In this document: positions 17,071 through 25,202 of the stretch, piece by piece | Position numbering within the stretch: position 1 is the stretch's first letter | Layout of the letters: every line of letters begins with the position of its first letter | NCBI GenBank assembly: GCA_017470905.1 | Contig: JAFUXL010000004.1 | Coordinates: forward strand, 1-64,000 | Direction: 5' to 3' | Length of the DNA stretch: 64,000 nucleotides | DNA from: Ruminococcus sp. | Lineage (GTDB): Bacteria > Bacillota > Clostridia > Oscillospirales > Ruminococcaceae | Notes under the pieces: generated by a model | The model's database searches: none | What the model saw: the letters and a program-made list of their open reading frames with translations, nothing else | Told to the model about the DNA's origin: nothing | Position numbers and translations under genes: made by a program

Positions 17071-18675
17071 ATGAGCAGAATAAATATCATAGGAGCAGGT
17101 CTTGCAGGACTTTCGGCGGCGATACATCTTGCAAAGGCTGATATACCGTGCAGTCTGTTTTCGCTCCAGATTTCGGAGCGTTCGCAGTCGGTGCTTGCGG
17201 AGGGCGGAATAAACGGCGCACTCGATACTATGGGCGAGGGCGATGTTGTCGAAAATCATTTCAATGACACCATGAAGGGCGGAGTTTTCATGGCTGACCC
17301 AAACGCTGTCGAAAATCTCACGCACGGCGCACCCGAAATACTCCGCTGGCTCGAAAGCATAGGCGTGCCGTTCAATATGGAGAACGGAAATATCATACTG
17401 CGAAATTTCGGCGGTCAGAAGAAAAAGCGTACTGCCTATGCCAAAAGCAGTACGGGCAAGATTATAATGTCCGCAGTTATCGACGAGGCAAGGAAATATG
17501 AAGCAAAGGGTCTTATAAAGCGTTATCCTCATCATGAATTTATAAGGCTCATACTTGACGGAGACAAATGCACGGGCGCAAGGATACGAGATTGCTATAC
17601 AGGGAAGATGTATGATTACAGCGGTGCGGTAATTCTTTGCAGCGGAGGAATGAACGGAATATTCCCCGGAAAGACCACGGGTACTACTCAGAACAGCGGC
17701 GATGTCACGGCAACGGTTTTTTCACAGGGAGTAATCCTCGGCAATCCCGAAATGATACAGTACCACCCCACGACAATAGGAATATCGGGGAAAAGATGCC
17801 TCGTGACCGAAGCCGCAAGAGGTGAGGGCGGAAGATTATATATCGAGAGAAACGGACAGAAATGGTACTTCATGGAGGAAAAATACCCCGAACTCAAAAA
17901 TTTAATGCCCCGTGACGTTGTCGCAAGGGAGATGTTTTTCGTCCGCCGTCAGCCCGACTGCGGCGACAGGGTATACCTCGACATGACGGGACTTGATGAA
18001 AGTGTATGGAGCAGAAAGCTTTCGGATTTGCGTGAGGAGCTTATAAAATATTTAAATTCCGACCCGAAAACTGTTCCCATACACGTTGAGGAGGGCATAC
18101 ATTATTTCATGGGCGGCATAGATACCGATGAATACCACCGCACAAATATTAAAGATTTGTATGCGGCAGGGGAGTGTACCTGTCAGTATCACGGCGCAAA
18201 CCGTCTGGGAGGAAATTCAATGCTCGGCGCACTTTTCGGAGGAAAAAAATCCGCCGAAACAGTCATATCATGCCAATATGATTTAAGCGGCGATGAATAT
18301 ATCCCCGTCAGTGAGTACGAACCCCTTGCGGAAATTGCCTTGCCCGTATTAATCGAAAAAATAAGCGGAATACTCCTTTCGGGTCTCGGCATAGTCAGGA
18401 ATAAAGCCATGCTCGAAAATGCCCTCGGAAATTTATCCTCCCTCAGAAAAGAGCGTGAATATAATCACAGGGAGATAAATCGTTTCGCCCTTGCGGAGGC
18501 TATGCTCAGAGGTGCGCTCGAACGCCGTGAAAGCCGTGGTGCGCATTACCGTGAGGATTACCCCGAAAAAGATGAAAGCTACCGAAAGACCACTGTCGCA
18601 AGGATAAATAACGGCAGTGCGGATATATCATTCAGAACCCTTGCGGAAAGGCGCAGCCATGAAAGTAATTCTTGA
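17071..18675 (+). CDS. Fumarate reductase/succinate dehydrogenase-like flavoprotein subunit
   Basis: 534-residue FAD protein of the FrdA/SdhA/NadB family. Dinucleotide site GAGLAG lies at residues 8-13; other family blocks are AEGGINGALDTMGEGD, RTAYAKSSTG, the substrate-site QYHPTT, EAARGEGGRLY with the catalytic Arg region, and NRLGGNSMLGALFGG. The covalent-FAD His of SdhA/FrdA (RSHS in Bacillus) is Gln39 here (RSQS), so FAD should be non-covalent, as in L-aspartate oxidase. The protein is somewhat shorter than typical SdhA (about 580-600). ATG 17071 was preferred over GTG 17068. No signal peptide, so it faces the cytoplasm. Neighbours suggest a membrane complex linked to iron uptake; L-aspartate oxidase is less likely because an FrdB-like partner follows. 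Confidence 0.85.
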   Translation: MSRINIIGAGLAGLSAAIHLAKADIPCSLFSLQISERSQSVLAEGGINGALDTMGEGDVVENHFNDTMKGGVFMADPNAVENLTHGAPEILRWLESIGVPFNMENGNIILRNFGGQKKKRTAYAKSSTGKIIMSAVIDEARKYEAKGLIKRYPHHEFIRLILDGDKCTGARIRDCYTGKMYDYSGAVILCSGGMNGIFPGKTTGTTQNSGDVTATVFSQGVILGNPEMIQYHPTTIGISGKRCLVTEAARGEGGRLYIERNGQKWYFMEEKYPELKNLMPRDVVAREMFFVRRQPDCGDRVYLDMTGLDESVWSRKLSDLREELIKYLNSDPKTVPIHVEEGIHYFMGGIDTDEYHRTNIKDLYAAGECTCQYHGANRLGGNSMLGALFGGKKSAETVISCQYDLSGDEYIPVSEYEPLAEIALPVLIEKISGILLSGLGIVRNKAMLENALGNLSSLRKEREYNHREINRFALAEAMLRGALERRESRGAHYREDYPEKDESYRKTTVARINNGSADISFRTLAERRSHESNS

Positions 18676-19378
18676 AATATTAAGACGGGAAAGCCGTGAA
18701 AAAGCTCCCTATGTCCAGAAAATAATATACGAAACGGACGACGAAAACGAAACAGTCGCAACCGCATTAAACCATATAAATAACAGGGGAGACTATAAAG
18801 ACACCGATAATAATCCCGTAACGCATATACACTGGGAATGCAGCTGTATGCAGGAAAAATGCGGTGCCTGCGCCATGATTATAAATTCAAAGCCCCGTCT
18901 TGCCTGCGGCTCGAAATTAAAGGACATGGGGGAGACCGTAAAAATTCAGCCCCTTAAAAAATTCCCTGCCGTTGCGGATTTGACGGTTGACAGGAGCATA
19001 ATGCTCGAAAATATAAAAACTGCCGGCTTATGGTTTGAGGAAAGCACAAAGGCTGACGAGACAGTCGGCGATATATCATACGAGGCTTCACGCTGTCTGC
19101 AATGCGGCTGCTGTCTGGAGGTATGCCCGAATTTTTATACGGGCGGTGAATTTTTCGGAATGTCGGCGGCTGTTCCCCTCACGAGGATAATCTCCGCTGT
19201 CACGGAAAAACAGAAAAAAGATGTGTACAAAGCCTATAAAAAGCATATATATGAGGGCTGCGGAAAATCCCTTGCCTGTCATGACATATGTCCTGCAAAT
19301 ATTGATATAGAAAAATTGCTTGTAAATTCAAACGGTGCGGCAGTATGGAAAAGACATATCGGAAAAAAGAAAAAATAA
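18659..19378 (+). CDS. Fumarate reductase/succinate dehydrogenase-like iron-sulfur subunit
   Basis: 239-residue FrdB/SdhB-like electron carrier. The N-terminal ferredoxin-type domain carries the [2Fe-2S] ligands in ECSCMQEKCGACA and LACGSK (about residues 60-84). The C-terminal domain has a [4Fe-4S] site CLQCGCCLEVCP (about 145-156) and a third cluster site GCGKSLACHDICPA (about 200-213). Cys spacing differs a little from classical SdhB in the first cluster. Start ATG 18659 lies inside the end of the FrdA-like gene (17-bp overlap), which shows tight coupling. With the FrdA-like and anchor proteins it would complete a membrane oxidoreductase. Confidence 0.87.
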   Translation: MKVILEILRRESREKAPYVQKIIYETDDENETVATALNHINNRGDYKDTDNNPVTHIHWECSCMQEKCGACAMIINSKPRLACGSKLKDMGETVKIQPLKKFPAVADLTVDRSIMLENIKTAGLWFEESTKADETVGDISYEASRCLQCGCCLEVCPNFYTGGEFFGMSAAVPLTRIISAVTEKQKKDVYKAYKKHIYEGCGKSLACHDICPANIDIEKLLVNSNGAAVWKRHIGKKKK

Positions 19379-20250
19379 AGAGCCTGATTATATTTTCAAT
19401 GCTGTTTTTTCTCGTCCTCACGGCTTTAATATCGGGGAGATACGGTAAAAGGAAATATAATGTCCGCCGTGATTTGAGCGTTTATTTTTCAAATTCCGAT
19501 GCAGTCATACAGTCCGTGAGAAATTCGCTCCGCAAACGCTCATGGAGGATAGTTATAAATTACTATTCCCACGGCGACAATATGGAGGATATTCCTGCAC
19601 TTGTGAGGGATATAATGGATTTTGCCATCGACGAAACCGAAAGCCCCGAAGAGGGGGATTATATAAATTACAATTACGGCGGCTACGAACTGAAATACAG
19701 CTTTAAACAGGAAACAGACCGCAATTATTATACAATCTCTGTATATCCCGATTATTATACCACAAAGGAACAGGAAATCCGTGTGACGGAAAAAATAGAC
19801 GAAATTATCTCAGGCTTTGACAAAAATCTTACCGATTACGAAAAAGTCAGGGCAGTATATGACTATATAAAAAATCGTGTGCAGTTTGACGGGATACATA
19901 AGAATAATCCAAACCATCATATAAAATCAACATCATTCGGGGCGTTGATTTACGGACAGGCTGTGTGTCAGGGCTATGCCGTGCTTATGTACCGTATGCT
20001 CAGGGAAACAGGCATAAATTCGAGGGTTATAACGGGCATGGCTGATGACGGGGAGAGAGAATTTCACGCATGGAATATCGCCTGCATTGACGGAGTTTAT
20101 TATAATATAGACATAACATGGGACGACCAGAACGGCAATGAGGAATATTTTCTGAAAAGCGATGAGGATTTTCCGATGCATATAAGGGACGAAAAATTTT
20201 CAACACGGGATTTTTACGAAAAATATCCGATGTCGGACAAAAGCTATTGA
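19345..20250 (+). CDS. Transglutaminase-like (papain-fold) domain protein, membrane-anchored
   Basis: 301-residue protein with one N-terminal helix (about 13-30) and an extracytoplasmic transglutaminase-core domain (about 165-260). The triad is visible: Cys in GQAVCQGYA, His in FHAWN and Asp in NIDITWDD. Such domains are proteases or peptide-modifying enzymes, often acting at the cell surface. It overlaps the FrdB-like gene by 34 bp and is thus the last gene of the iron operon by layout, though a functional link is not evident. No clear ribosome site precedes the ATG. Confidence 0.8.
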   Translation: MEKTYRKKEKIKSLIIFSMLFFLVLTALISGRYGKRKYNVRRDLSVYFSNSDAVIQSVRNSLRKRSWRIVINYYSHGDNMEDIPALVRDIMDFAIDETESPEEGDYINYNYGGYELKYSFKQETDRNYYTISVYPDYYTTKEQEIRVTEKIDEIISGFDKNLTDYEKVRAVYDYIKNRVQFDGIHKNNPNHHIKSTSFGALIYGQAVCQGYAVLMYRMLRETGINSRVITGMADDGEREFHAWNIACIDGVYYNIDITWDDQNGNEEYFLKSDEDFPMHIRDEKFSTRDFYEKYPMSDKSY

Positions 20251-20254
20251 AGTG

Positions 20255-20292
20255 AACTCTCCCTCGCCTAAAGAGGCGGAGGAGGATGTCAC
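20255..20292 (+). mobile_element. Relic IS605-type right end (solo hairpin)
   Basis: CCTCGCCTAAAGAGGCGGAG followed by GAGGATGTCAC matches the right end of the TnpB element at 56103-56132 (CCTCGCTTCTACAGGCGGGG, then GAGGATGTCAC). No transposase lies beside it, so it is either a remnant or a small palindrome-type element spread by the same transposase. Confidence 0.55.
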
Positions 20293-20322
20293 GGTATGAG
20301 AGATAAACGAAAGGAGATAAAT

Positions 20323-20745
20323 ATGAAAAATAAATCCGCATTCATAACAGATTTATTATTATTTCTGGCAAGCGCATTTTTCTGCACGGGAACCAAATTC
20401 GTATTCCATGCCTGCGGAAAAAAGGAGGACGGCAGCTATATGAGCTGTCACTGGGCGGAGCAGGCGGTATTTGCCGTAAGCATATCAATAGTTATAATAT
20501 CTCTGCTTGTATTGCTGGTAAAAAACAGAAAATTTAAGGCAGGTGCGGCGGCGGCTCTGATACCCTGTGCGCTTATGGCTGCGATAATTCCCAACAATAT
20601 GATAAATCTCTGCATGATGAATACCATGCGCTGTCATTCGACCATGCGACCCTTTGTTATAACAGCGTCTGCGGTTATTATAATTATTGCGGCAGCTGAT
20701 ATTTTTCTGAATATCAATTCAAAGGAGAATAAAAATGAAGCTTAA
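20323..20745 (+). CDS. DUF4418 family membrane protein
   Basis: 140-residue protein with four hydrophobic helices (about 8-25, 45-68, 73-92, 108-130). Family-typical features are the extracytoplasmic Cys/His motifs FVFHACGKKEDG, YMSCHWA and MRCHSTMRPF. DUF4418 proteins are commonly found next to a MacB-type permease and ATPase, as here. AAAGGAGA at about 20310 supports ATG 20323. Function is unknown; conserved Cys, His and Met outside the membrane suggest metal or redox chemistry. It overlaps the permease gene by 11 bp. Confidence 0.82.
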   Translation: MKNKSAFITDLLLFLASAFFCTGTKFVFHACGKKEDGSYMSCHWAEQAVFAVSISIVIISLLVLLVKNRKFKAGAAAALIPCALMAAIIPNNMINLCMMNTMRCHSTMRPFVITASAVIIIIAAADIFLNINSKENKNEA

Positions 20746-21940
20746 AAAAAGTCTGCCCGTGAGAAATCTCCTCGGCAGACCCGTAAGAACGGCAGTGCTT
20801 GTAATTCTCACGGCATTGCTTTCGGTTACGTTTCTGTGCGGTACTCTCGTGATAAGCAGTCTGCGCAAGGGTCTCGGCTCTCTGGAGGCAAGACTTGGTG
20901 CGGATATTATGGTAGTACCCTATGAGGCGGCTACAAAATCCGATTTGCAGAATATAGTATTGCAGGGAAATACAGGCTATTTTTACATGGATAATTCAAG
21001 GCTTGAAGAAATCATGAAATGTGAGGGCATAGGACAGCTTTCCTGTCAGTTTTTCCTTGCCTCGGCAAGCTCGGGCTGCTGTTCGATACCCGTCCAGATA
21101 ATAGGCTTTGAACCCGAAACGGATTTTACCATATCCCCCTGGATTAAGAAGAGCGGCGGCGGACAGCTTAAGGATATGGATATAGTCGTTGGAAATGATT
21201 TGAATGCATTTGTCGGCGATACCCTTAAATTCTACGGTCTTGAATGCCACGTTGCCGCAAAGCTCGACAAAACGGGAACAAGCTTTGATACGGCGGTTTT
21301 CACCAACGAAAATACAATAAAGAAGCTGATACAGTCGTCTGTTGACCTTAAAATGAATACATTCACAAATATCGACCCCGACAAAACCGTTTCATGCGTT
21401 CTTATCAATGCGGCGGAGGGATATACCCCCGAAGAGATAATAAACGATATAAATATTCACGTCAAGAAAGTTAAAGCCGTGCAGACAAAAGAGATGATTT
21501 CGGGAGTTTCGGACAGTCTTTCGGGAATTTCCGACATAACAGGAATATTAATCTCCGTTGTGTGGATACTCGGAACGGTTATACTGCTCCTCGCCTTTAC
21601 CATGAGCGTGAACGAGAGAAAGAAAGAATTTGCGGTACTGCGTGTAATGGGCGCATCGAGAAAAAAGCTTGCGTCAATAGTCTTGCAGGAGGCTGTAATA
21701 ACGGGAACAGCAGGCAGCATAATCGGAATAATTATCGGACTGATTATAATTATACCGTTCAGCGGTTCAATAGAAAATGCATTAAATCTTCCGTTTTTAG
21801 TACCCGATGCTTCGGGGATAATAATGTATGCGGCGGTTTCGGTAATTATATCGGCAGTTACGGGAGCATTTGCGGCGGCATTTTCGGCACTGCGGATAAG
21901 CCGTATAGATACGGGTCTTATACTGAGAGGTGATAATTAA
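20735..21940 (+). CDS. ABC transporter permease, FtsX/MacB type
   Basis: 401-residue permease with one N-terminal helix (about 17-38), an extracytoplasmic domain (about 45-265) with LGADIMVVPYEAATKSDLQ near its start, and three C-terminal helices (about 270-395) with the FtsX core NERKKEFAVLRVMGASRKKL. It resembles the two permeases of the iron operon but is encoded singly, so it may homodimerise. AAGGAGAAT lies before the ATG, within the DUF4418 gene end. It is coupled to the ATPase at 21942. Confidence 0.88.
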   Translation: MKLKKSLPVRNLLGRPVRTAVLVILTALLSVTFLCGTLVISSLRKGLGSLEARLGADIMVVPYEAATKSDLQNIVLQGNTGYFYMDNSRLEEIMKCEGIGQLSCQFFLASASSGCCSIPVQIIGFEPETDFTISPWIKKSGGGQLKDMDIVVGNDLNAFVGDTLKFYGLECHVAAKLDKTGTSFDTAVFTNENTIKKLIQSSVDLKMNTFTNIDPDKTVSCVLINAAEGYTPEEIINDINIHVKKVKAVQTKEMISGVSDSLSGISDITGILISVVWILGTVILLLAFTMSVNERKKEFAVLRVMGASRKKLASIVLQEAVITGTAGSIIGIIIGLIIIIPFSGSIENALNLPFLVPDASGIIMYAAVSVIISAVTGAFAAAFSALRISRIDTGLILRGDN

Positions 21941-21941
21941 T

Positions 21942-22622
21942 ATGCTCAGAGCCGAAAAAATATCAAAGGAATTTATCCGTGAAATGAGAGGTACAAACCG
22001 CTTTACGGCTGTAAGTGAAACGGATTTTAATATCAGCGGCGGAGAACTTGCCGTTATAACGGGGCGTTCGGGCAGCGGAAAGAGTACATTTTTAAATATG
22101 CTTGCAGGACTTCTCACGCCCACAGGGGGGAAGGTATTTTTTGAAGATACGGATATATACTCTCTCAGCGACAGGGAGCTTTCAAGGCTGAGAAATCAGA
22201 AAACTGGCTTCATTCCGCAGGGACAGACGGCGATACACAGTCTGAATGTAATTGAAAATATTCTTCTTCCGTGCAGCCTTTACGGGGAATACAATGAAGC
22301 TGACGTAAAATATGCGTATGAATTAATGGAAAGGCTTGATATACTAAATCTTGAAAATGTCTTTCCGAAAGAGCTTTCGGGCGGTGAGATACGCAGAATG
22401 TCCATAGCAAGGGCATTGATTAAAAAGCCCGTAATAATCCTTGCCGATGAGCCTACGGGCGACCTCGATGACGGGAACACAAGGACGGTCTTTGAATTTT
22501 TCAGGGATATTTCAAAAAACGGTTCGGCGGTAATTATAGTCACACACGAAACGGACTCCGAAAAATACGCCGACAGGGTTCTTCGTATGAACGGCGGAGT
22601 ACTCTCGGAAAATAAAGAATAA
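21942..22622 (+). CDS. ABC transporter ATP-binding protein, MacB/LolD type
   Basis: 226-residue ATPase partner of the DUF4418-linked permease. Walker A GRSGSGKST, glutamine loop region FIPQGQTAIHSLNVIEN, signature LSGGEIRRMS, Walker B IILADEPTGDLDD and switch His VTHETDSE are all present. The Q-loop region carries PQGQ in place of the usual FQ. GAGAGG upstream supports ATG 21942 over GTG 21930. The gene ends the plus-strand block; a shared terminator hairpin follows at 22697. Confidence 0.9.
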   Translation: MLRAEKISKEFIREMRGTNRFTAVSETDFNISGGELAVITGRSGSGKSTFLNMLAGLLTPTGGKVFFEDTDIYSLSDRELSRLRNQKTGFIPQGQTAIHSLNVIENILLPCSLYGEYNEADVKYAYELMERLDILNLENVFPKELSGGEIRRMSIARALIKKPVIILADEPTGDLDDGNTRTVFEFFRDISKNGSAVIIVTHETDSEKYADRVLRMNGGVLSENKE

Positions 22623-22696
22623 ATAATAATTAAAGAATAAAGAATAAATAATAAAGAATAATTAAGGTGTCGCCTGCGGCGATATTTTAAATAAAA

Positions 22697-22722
22697 AATG
22701 CCATGCATTTCTGTATGGCATT
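22697..22722. terminator. Hairpin between convergent genes
   Basis: AATGCCATGCA pairs with TGTATGGCATT, flanked by A-rich and T/A-rich sequence. It can serve both the ATPase gene and the minus-strand VWA gene. Confidence 0.6.
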
Positions 22723-22749
22723 AATTATGAATTATGCATTATGAATTGA
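22721..22749. repeat. AT-rich CATAATTCATAATT repeat
   Basis: TTAATTATGAATTATGCATT followed by ATGAATT, just after the hairpin between convergent genes. Confidence 0.65.
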
Positions 22750-22754
22750 AAGAG

Positions 22755-24467
22755 TTACATTTGTGCGTTGAAAAGTGCGGAGAGTTCGTATACAACATCG
22801 TTGTTGTCCGCATCTATATAGACCGCCTCGTTTATTGATGACAGGTCTTTCAGCGAGTCAATCTGTTCGTTGTAGCCTATGGTATAAATCGGTATGCCGT
22901 AATATCTGACGATTTTTGCGGCGGTTTGGTATTCAACGCCCCTGTTGCAAAGACCGTCACTCAGCAGGAAAATCATGGTATTTGCTTCGGGGACTTGTTC
23001 TTTCATGTCGTTTATCATTTTAATGCCCTGCATAAGAGCATCATAGGTTGCCGTATTTCCGCCCGAACTGAGATTTTCGACTGCTCCTGCAAAATATGAA
23101 CGCTGTTCGAGGTCAAACTGTCCTATCGGGAGATTTATCATTATGTCGTCACTGTATGAGATAAGACCGATATAATTATCGCTGTTTATATTTTTGGATG
23201 CTTCGAGGAGTGATGTTTTAAGGCGCATTATGGGGTCGCCGTTCATGCTTCCCGAAACGTCTGCGATAAATAATGCAATAGTCGGAGTACCCGAATTTTT
23301 CTCCTGTTTCCAGAGTGTCTGTGCGCTGACAATATCATTTCCGCTTATTTTTTCTCCGTTGTAAGCAAAATTAATATCTTTATTGAAGCCGTATTCCTCG
23401 GCGTGTTTCTGATTTTCGTCATTCATGGCGAAATCGAGGAATGTATCAAGGGCTTCATGCTGTTTTTTGTCAAGCTCCCCCACGCTGTAGAGGGGATTGC
23501 TGTGCTTATAGCCGAAAGGGATAAATTCATATGAACTTTTAAGCTGTGCGTTGTTTACATAAGCCTGATATTCAACGACACCTGCCTGCAAAGTACCGCT
23601 CTGCATGGCATTGACCATCTGGTCGGTGGTGTAGCATACAAAGGGGATATTTTCCTGTAGCTGACGGAATTTTTCAACGGACGTACTGCTCATCATATCC
23701 GAGCCGTCAAAATATGTCAGGGCATTCACGAGGAAATTAAGACCCGTTGCGGAGGTGTAGGGATATGTATATCCAAGCTGAATTTCGCCGTTTATCACGG
23801 AGTCAACGACTGTCGAAAAATTTGTCTGTCCGTATTTTGAGTCTGTTGAAGTCTTAGCGGATTTTGCAAGGGCAATTCCTGCGGTGTTTCCGACAAGCTG
23901 TTCTTCTTCGAGGGTAAGCTTTGCGCCCTTCTGCATGGCAAGTTCGCCGAAAAGTGTATTCGAGGGGGTATATGCCTGCGGTATATAGACATTGTTAGCG
24001 ATATAATCTGAGGCTGCGCCCGACGGGATACTTCTCACGCTCACGGACACGACAGAGCCGTCGGATAGCTTATATCTGCCTTTGTTGAAGCTTTCTGCGG
24101 TTTCGTTAAGCCAGCCGTTGTTATTTTTTCCTGCCTTTTCGGAGGTGGAGAATATTTCTATATCTACATCTCCGCCGCCCTTTACGGTGAGGGGATATTT
24201 TGTCTCTATATCGGGGAGATTTGCGGAGAGGTTGTCGGAATAATCGACAGTGCCTTTGATTTTGTTCATTTCGGTTACTTTAAGCTTTCTGATTATGCTG
24301 TCCATGGTGTCCTGTGGGGTTCTCTGCGCCGAAACCGAATGACTGGTTTCGGGGGCGGTTTTGCTGTCCGAATTTTTAATCACGGAACTTATGAGGAATG
24401 TTGTGGCAAGCACGCCCACAACTGCGATAATTACGGGGGCTTTTCCCTTTGATGTTTTCTCTTTCAT
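22755..24467 (-). CDS. Substrate-binding plus von Willebrand A domain protein
   Basis: 570-residue membrane-anchored extracellular protein. One N-terminal helix (about 11-27) is followed by a linker, a type-2 periplasmic-binding-protein fold (about 90-375) and a VWA domain (about 390-570). The VWA metal site is complete: DVSGSM, a Thr in GGNTATYDA and the LSDG aspartate. This domain pair is a known family, but its ligand and role are not established. The start overlaps the stop of the upstream partner by 4 bp, so the two products probably work together. Confidence 0.85.
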   Translation of the reverse strand: MKEKTSKGKAPVIIAVVGVLATTFLISSVIKNSDSKTAPETSHSVSAQRTPQDTMDSIIRKLKVTEMNKIKGTVDYSDNLSANLPDIETKYPLTVKGGGDVDIEIFSTSEKAGKNNNGWLNETAESFNKGRYKLSDGSVVSVSVRSIPSGAASDYIANNVYIPQAYTPSNTLFGELAMQKGAKLTLEEEQLVGNTAGIALAKSAKTSTDSKYGQTNFSTVVDSVINGEIQLGYTYPYTSATGLNFLVNALTYFDGSDMMSSTSVEKFRQLQENIPFVCYTTDQMVNAMQSGTLQAGVVEYQAYVNNAQLKSSYEFIPFGYKHSNPLYSVGELDKKQHEALDTFLDFAMNDENQKHAEEYGFNKDINFAYNGEKISGNDIVSAQTLWKQEKNSGTPTIALFIADVSGSMNGDPIMRLKTSLLEASKNINSDNYIGLISYSDDIMINLPIGQFDLEQRSYFAGAVENLSSGGNTATYDALMQGIKMINDMKEQVPEANTMIFLLSDGLCNRGVEYQTAAKIVRYYGIPIYTIGYNEQIDSLKDLSSINEAVYIDADNNDVVYELSALFNAQM

Positions 24468-25126
24468 TGAATGTCTCCTTTCTCAAGACTGTTTCTGTAA
24501 TTTTTCATTGAACCTATGAGCATTTCGAGGGACTCGACACCTGAATTTCCGGAGCCGTTTTCCGTTATCTGCGATGCCTCCACGAGAAGTCTTGTATAGT
24601 CATCGAGTATTTTTTCGCCGCTTTCGGTTATCTCGTGGAGATAGGCTTTATGCAGCTTTATTTCTTCGCTGTCCGATGCGGACTGCATTATTGCGGTTCT
24701 TTTCATGAAAAGCTTCATATTTTTGAGCATAAAATTTTCCACGTCCTGATTTACCACATCATACACACCGCCGCCTGAGGAAATTGTATTGAGCGTTTCG
24801 GATTTTTTCAGGAATATTTCCCACTGTCCGATAATTTTATTTGCCTCGGCACTGCATATATTGCAGTCGGCGAGTTTTTTCATTACATTTATGTAATCCT
24901 GCGGAGTTTCAAGCTGTCGGAACGTCTCCTCCGTAATGACGGCTTTTTTTTCTCTGCTGTCCGTTTGTATGAAGAAATAATTTCCTGCGCTCAGTACAGC
25001 CATGAGGAGGATTATAAAGCCTATGAAGAGAAAAAAACTGTCTGATACAGATTTATTGCTGAAAATAACCAGTGCCGCCGCCGCCATAATAAGATTGAAA
25101 ATTATCTGACCGAGATATTTTTTCAT
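24464..25126 (-). CDS. Two-helix membrane protein partnered with the VWA protein
   Basis: 220-residue protein with two adjacent N-terminal helices (about 8-24, 30-50) and a helical, charged cytoplasmic region (about 58-220) with likely coiled-coil stretches (TEETFRQLETPQDYINVMKK onward). I do not recognise the family; similar two-helix proteins occur beside TelA/VWA proteins. GGAGGTGACAAG precedes the ATG. It is first in a two-gene operon, with a promoter at 25174-25202. Confidence 0.6.
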   Translation of the reverse strand: MKKYLGQIIFNLIMAAAALVIFSNKSVSDSFFLFIGFIILLMAVLSAGNYFFIQTDSREKKAVITEETFRQLETPQDYINVMKKLADCNICSAEANKIIGQWEIFLKKSETLNTISSGGGVYDVVNQDVENFMLKNMKLFMKRTAIMQSASDSEEIKLHKAYLHEITESGEKILDDYTRLLVEASQITENGSGNSGVESLEMLIGSMKNYRNSLEKGDIQ

Positions 25127-25150
25127 CTTGTCACCTCCGAAAAGTATATA

Positions 25151-25163
25151 CCGATTTTCGGTT
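25151..25163. promoter_or_regulatory. Candidate operator palindrome
   Basis: ACCGATTTTCGGT, 5-bp arms, located about +4 to +16 relative to the predicted minus-strand start. The position suits a repressor site; no regulator can be named. Confidence 0.4.
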
Positions 25164-25173
25164 TACACTACTA

Positions 25174-25202
25174 TTATATACTATATGCGCCGTGAAGTCA
25201 AC
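25174..25202 (-). promoter_or_regulatory. Promoter of the VWA operon
   Basis: On the minus strand TTGACT, 17-bp spacer, TATAAT. It lies about 50 bp before the start of the two-helix protein. Confidence 0.8.

Noticed and set aside
17071..19378. L-aspartate oxidase (NadB) for the FrdA-like protein
   Set aside because: The Gln at the flavin site fits NadB, but a coupled FrdB-like gene and membrane anchor follow, and no nadA or nadC is nearby.
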